A stretch of DNA of 64,000 nt from contig NZ_BBXF01000001.1 of NCBI RefSeq assembly GCF_001570585.1, positions 737,691-801,690 on the forward strand, given 5' to 3'. Below, piece by piece: positions 63,079 to 64,000 of this stretch (position 1 is its first letter; each line of letters starts with the position of its first letter). Source of the DNA: Herbidospora daliensis (GTDB taxonomy: Bacteria; Actinomycetota; Actinomycetes; Streptosporangiales; Streptosporangiaceae). Made by a program: the position numbers and the translations under genes. The notes below the pieces were generated by a model, which saw only the letters and a program-made list of their open reading frames with translations, did no database searches and was not told the DNA's origin.

Positions 63079-64000
63079 ACGGGGACGGCGGAGGTTCCGC
63101 GGAACCTCCGGGAGAACCCCCGTCCAGAGTGGACGATCACCCGAACGGACCGGCTGAGAGCGGACCCAGTTCAAGCACACCAGCTACGAGTGGACGGGCT
63201 GAAAGCAGACCCGGCACGAGCGAGCCGACTGCGGGCAGACCAACCGCAAGCGGAACCGGGGCAAGCAGACCGGCTGAAAGCAGACCTGACACAAGCGAGC
63301 CAACTACGAGCAGGTCAACCGCGAGCGGAGCCGGCGCGAGCAGACCGGCTGCGGGCGGACCGACTGAGAGCAGACCCGGCGCAAGCGGGCGAAACGCAAG
63401 TGAATGCGGGGCGAGCGGACCGGCTGCAAGCGGGACGGCGAAGAGCAGATCAACCGCGAGTAGACCCGGCGCGAGCGAGCCAACTGCAAGCAGACCGGCC
63501 GAGGGCGGAACCGGCGCCAGCGAGCCAACGGCAAGTGGACCGGCTGAGGTTAGCCCTGGTGTGAGCAGACCGGGCGACCTGCCCACGCCGACTACCGATC
63601 ACACAGCTGGCCAAGGTGGAGCAGCGGATCGTCCAGGCTCCCCTGGCGAAACGACACCACGGGCGGCCGGATCCGCAGCCCCGCCCGTCTCCGCACAGCC
63701 CATCGGCTCGGTATTGCGGCGAAATGTCGGGGCTCCTACTCGTCGGGCTCGTCGCGATCGGAGTGGCGGTCTGTGGGGTCTGCTCGCCGCGCCCGGCACG
63801 CTCTGGTTAGTCCTGCTGTTCGCGGTGCCCTTCTACGCCATCGCCGCCGTGGCCTTCGGTTACACCGACCCGGTCTTCAACGCGCCGGTGCCGGAATGGG
63901 ACCCCCGTTACTGGGACTTCACCGCGTTCACCGAGATCCTCACCCGGTCGGTCACCGGAGACCTGCGGCCCGTCTTCCTCCGCACGCTGCTCTACGTCGC
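63075..64000 (+). CDS. PotB-like ABC permease with repeat-rich N-terminal extension (partial)
   Basis: Incomplete at the right edge. GTG 63075 overlaps the PotD stop (GTGA), and the frame is open to the end of the window. Residues 1-27 are Gly/Pro-rich. Residues 28-167 form about 28 degenerate pentapeptides of the type xS(R/G/E)Px (ASRPA, TSEPT, ESRPG). Residues 168-232 are a basic linker (VLRRNVGAPTRRARRDRSGG at its end). A clear permease start follows: LWGLLAAPGTLWLVLLFAVP and FYAIAAVAFGYTDPVFN. Usual PotB proteins have only 10-40 residues before helix 1. A later start such as TTG 63714 is possible, but lacks a ribosome site. Confidence 0.7.
   Translation, partial: MNGDGGGSAEPPGEPPSRVDDHPNGPAESGPSSSTPATSGRAESRPGTSEPTAGRPTASGTGASRPAESRPDTSEPTTSRSTASGAGASRPAAGGPTESRPGASGRNASECGASGPAASGTAKSRSTASRPGASEPTASRPAEGGTGASEPTASGPAEVSPGVSRPGDLPTPTTDHTAGQGGAADRPGSPGETTPRAAGSAAPPVSAQPIGSVLRRNVGAPTRRARRDRSGGLWGLLAAPGTLWLVLLFAVPFYAIAAVAFGYTDPVFNAPVPEWDPRYWDFTAFTEILTRSVTGDLRPVFLRTLLYV
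63090..63109. promoter_or_regulatory. Intercistronic hairpin just after the PotD stop
   Basis: GGAGGTTCCGCGGAACCTCC is a perfect 20-bp palindrome 11 bp after the PotD stop. Flanking GGGGACGG and CCCCGTCC (about 63081 and 63116) can extend the stem. Hairpins here often stabilise the binding-protein mRNA and lower permease expression. It also lies inside the proposed permease extension. Confidence 0.6.
63156..63575 (+). repeat. 15-bp (pentapeptide) degenerate repeat array, about 28 units
   Basis: The DNA has a 15-bp period with consensus near GCGAGCAGACCGGCT. Two adjacent 75-bp blocks (63171-63245 and 63246-63320) are strongly alike, showing higher-order duplication. In the permease frame it encodes xSRPx-type pentapeptides and uses AGA for most arginines, unlike the rest of the window. 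The other forward frame (63190-63564) and the reverse strand are also open over much of it, as expected for a repeat whose period is a multiple of three. Confidence 0.85.

Noticed and set aside
63190-63564. Plus-strand frame of 124 residues (RADRLRADPAQA-type) inside the repeat array
   Set aside because: It is another by-product of the repeat period. It is out of frame with the permease and lacks a ribosome site, while the GTGA-coupled frame explains the region better.
63137-63586. 149-residue leucine/proline-rich frame on the minus strand through the repeat array
   Set aside because: It arises because the repeat period is 15 bp. There is no ribosome site, promoter or family similarity, and it is antisense to the permease frame.

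Overview
The window is very GC-rich, has the third-codon-position GC bias of an actinomycete, and is packed with actinobacterial families: WS/DGAT, LytTR and CitB two-component systems, an XRE-DUF5753 regulator, CBM2-tailed cellulases, and many GTG/TTG or apparently leaderless starts. A soil Streptosporangiales-type organism (Streptosporangiaceae or relatives) is my inference. I see no rRNA, tRNA, phage, IS element or CRISPR array. It reads as ordinary chromosome with several self-contained catabolic modules.

Layout. 0.1-1.6 kb: wax ester/triacylglycerol synthase. 1.6-9.0 kb: a galactan module made of a LacI regulator, an ABC sugar importer, a GH42 beta-galactosidase and a secreted GH53 endo-galactanase, with two near-identical operators in the divergent promoter. 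8.9-10.8 kb: DUF998 protein, a secreted protein, a TetR regulator. 10.9-20.8 kb: small-acid uptake, with ActP-like acetate symporter plus DUF485 partner, a second sodium:solute symporter with a small partner and a LytS/LytT-type two-component pair, and a DctA symporter divergent from a DcuS/CitA-type kinase and regulator. CRP-like GTGA-N6-TCAC palindromes precede the first and third systems. 20.8-24.7 kb: HIT and WYL proteins, a VOC protein, a small secreted protein, and an acyl-CoA dehydrogenase/MaoC pair. 24.7-28.4 kb: Pit phosphate transporter with its DUF47 partner behind three tandem PHO-box units, then a beta-helix-like membrane protein.

28.4-34.6 kb: a cellulose module with a GH48 cellobiohydrolase and a GH9 endoglucanase, each preceded by a perfect CebR/CelR-type palindrome and by a second shared palindrome (TGAAAGTTTCA). 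34.7-43.2 kb: small membrane proteins, a DUF4132 protein with a small partner, a SNF2 helicase/SWIM-finger pair and a diacylglycerol kinase-like lipid kinase. 43.3-49.6 kb: secreted M6 metalloprotease, FAD-linked oxidase, Ser/Thr kinase with an extracytoplasmic domain, and a small secreted protein.

49.7-55.7 kb: a leucine/isovalerate-type acyl-CoA carboxylase operon (beta subunit, biotinylated alpha subunit, enoyl-CoA hydratase, and an AtuA-like gene broken by a frameshift at a C5 run). With the acyl-CoA dehydrogenase and MaoC genes at 23-24.7 kb these resemble one branched-chain catabolic pathway split over two loci. 55.8-57.3 kb: XRE-DUF5753 regulator and two small genes with shared CAATTGCTYGC boxes. 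57.2-64.0 kb: an amine/polyamine-type locus with class-III aminotransferase, GbcA-like Rieske oxygenase, FAD amine-oxidase-like enzyme, and divergently a PotD-like binding protein and a PotB-like permease that runs off the window.

The most unusual feature is at the right edge. The permease frame is open back to a GTGA overlap with the binding-protein gene. That would give it about 230 cytoplasmic residues, including some 28 degenerate pentapeptide repeats coded with rare AGA arginines, before the first membrane helix.
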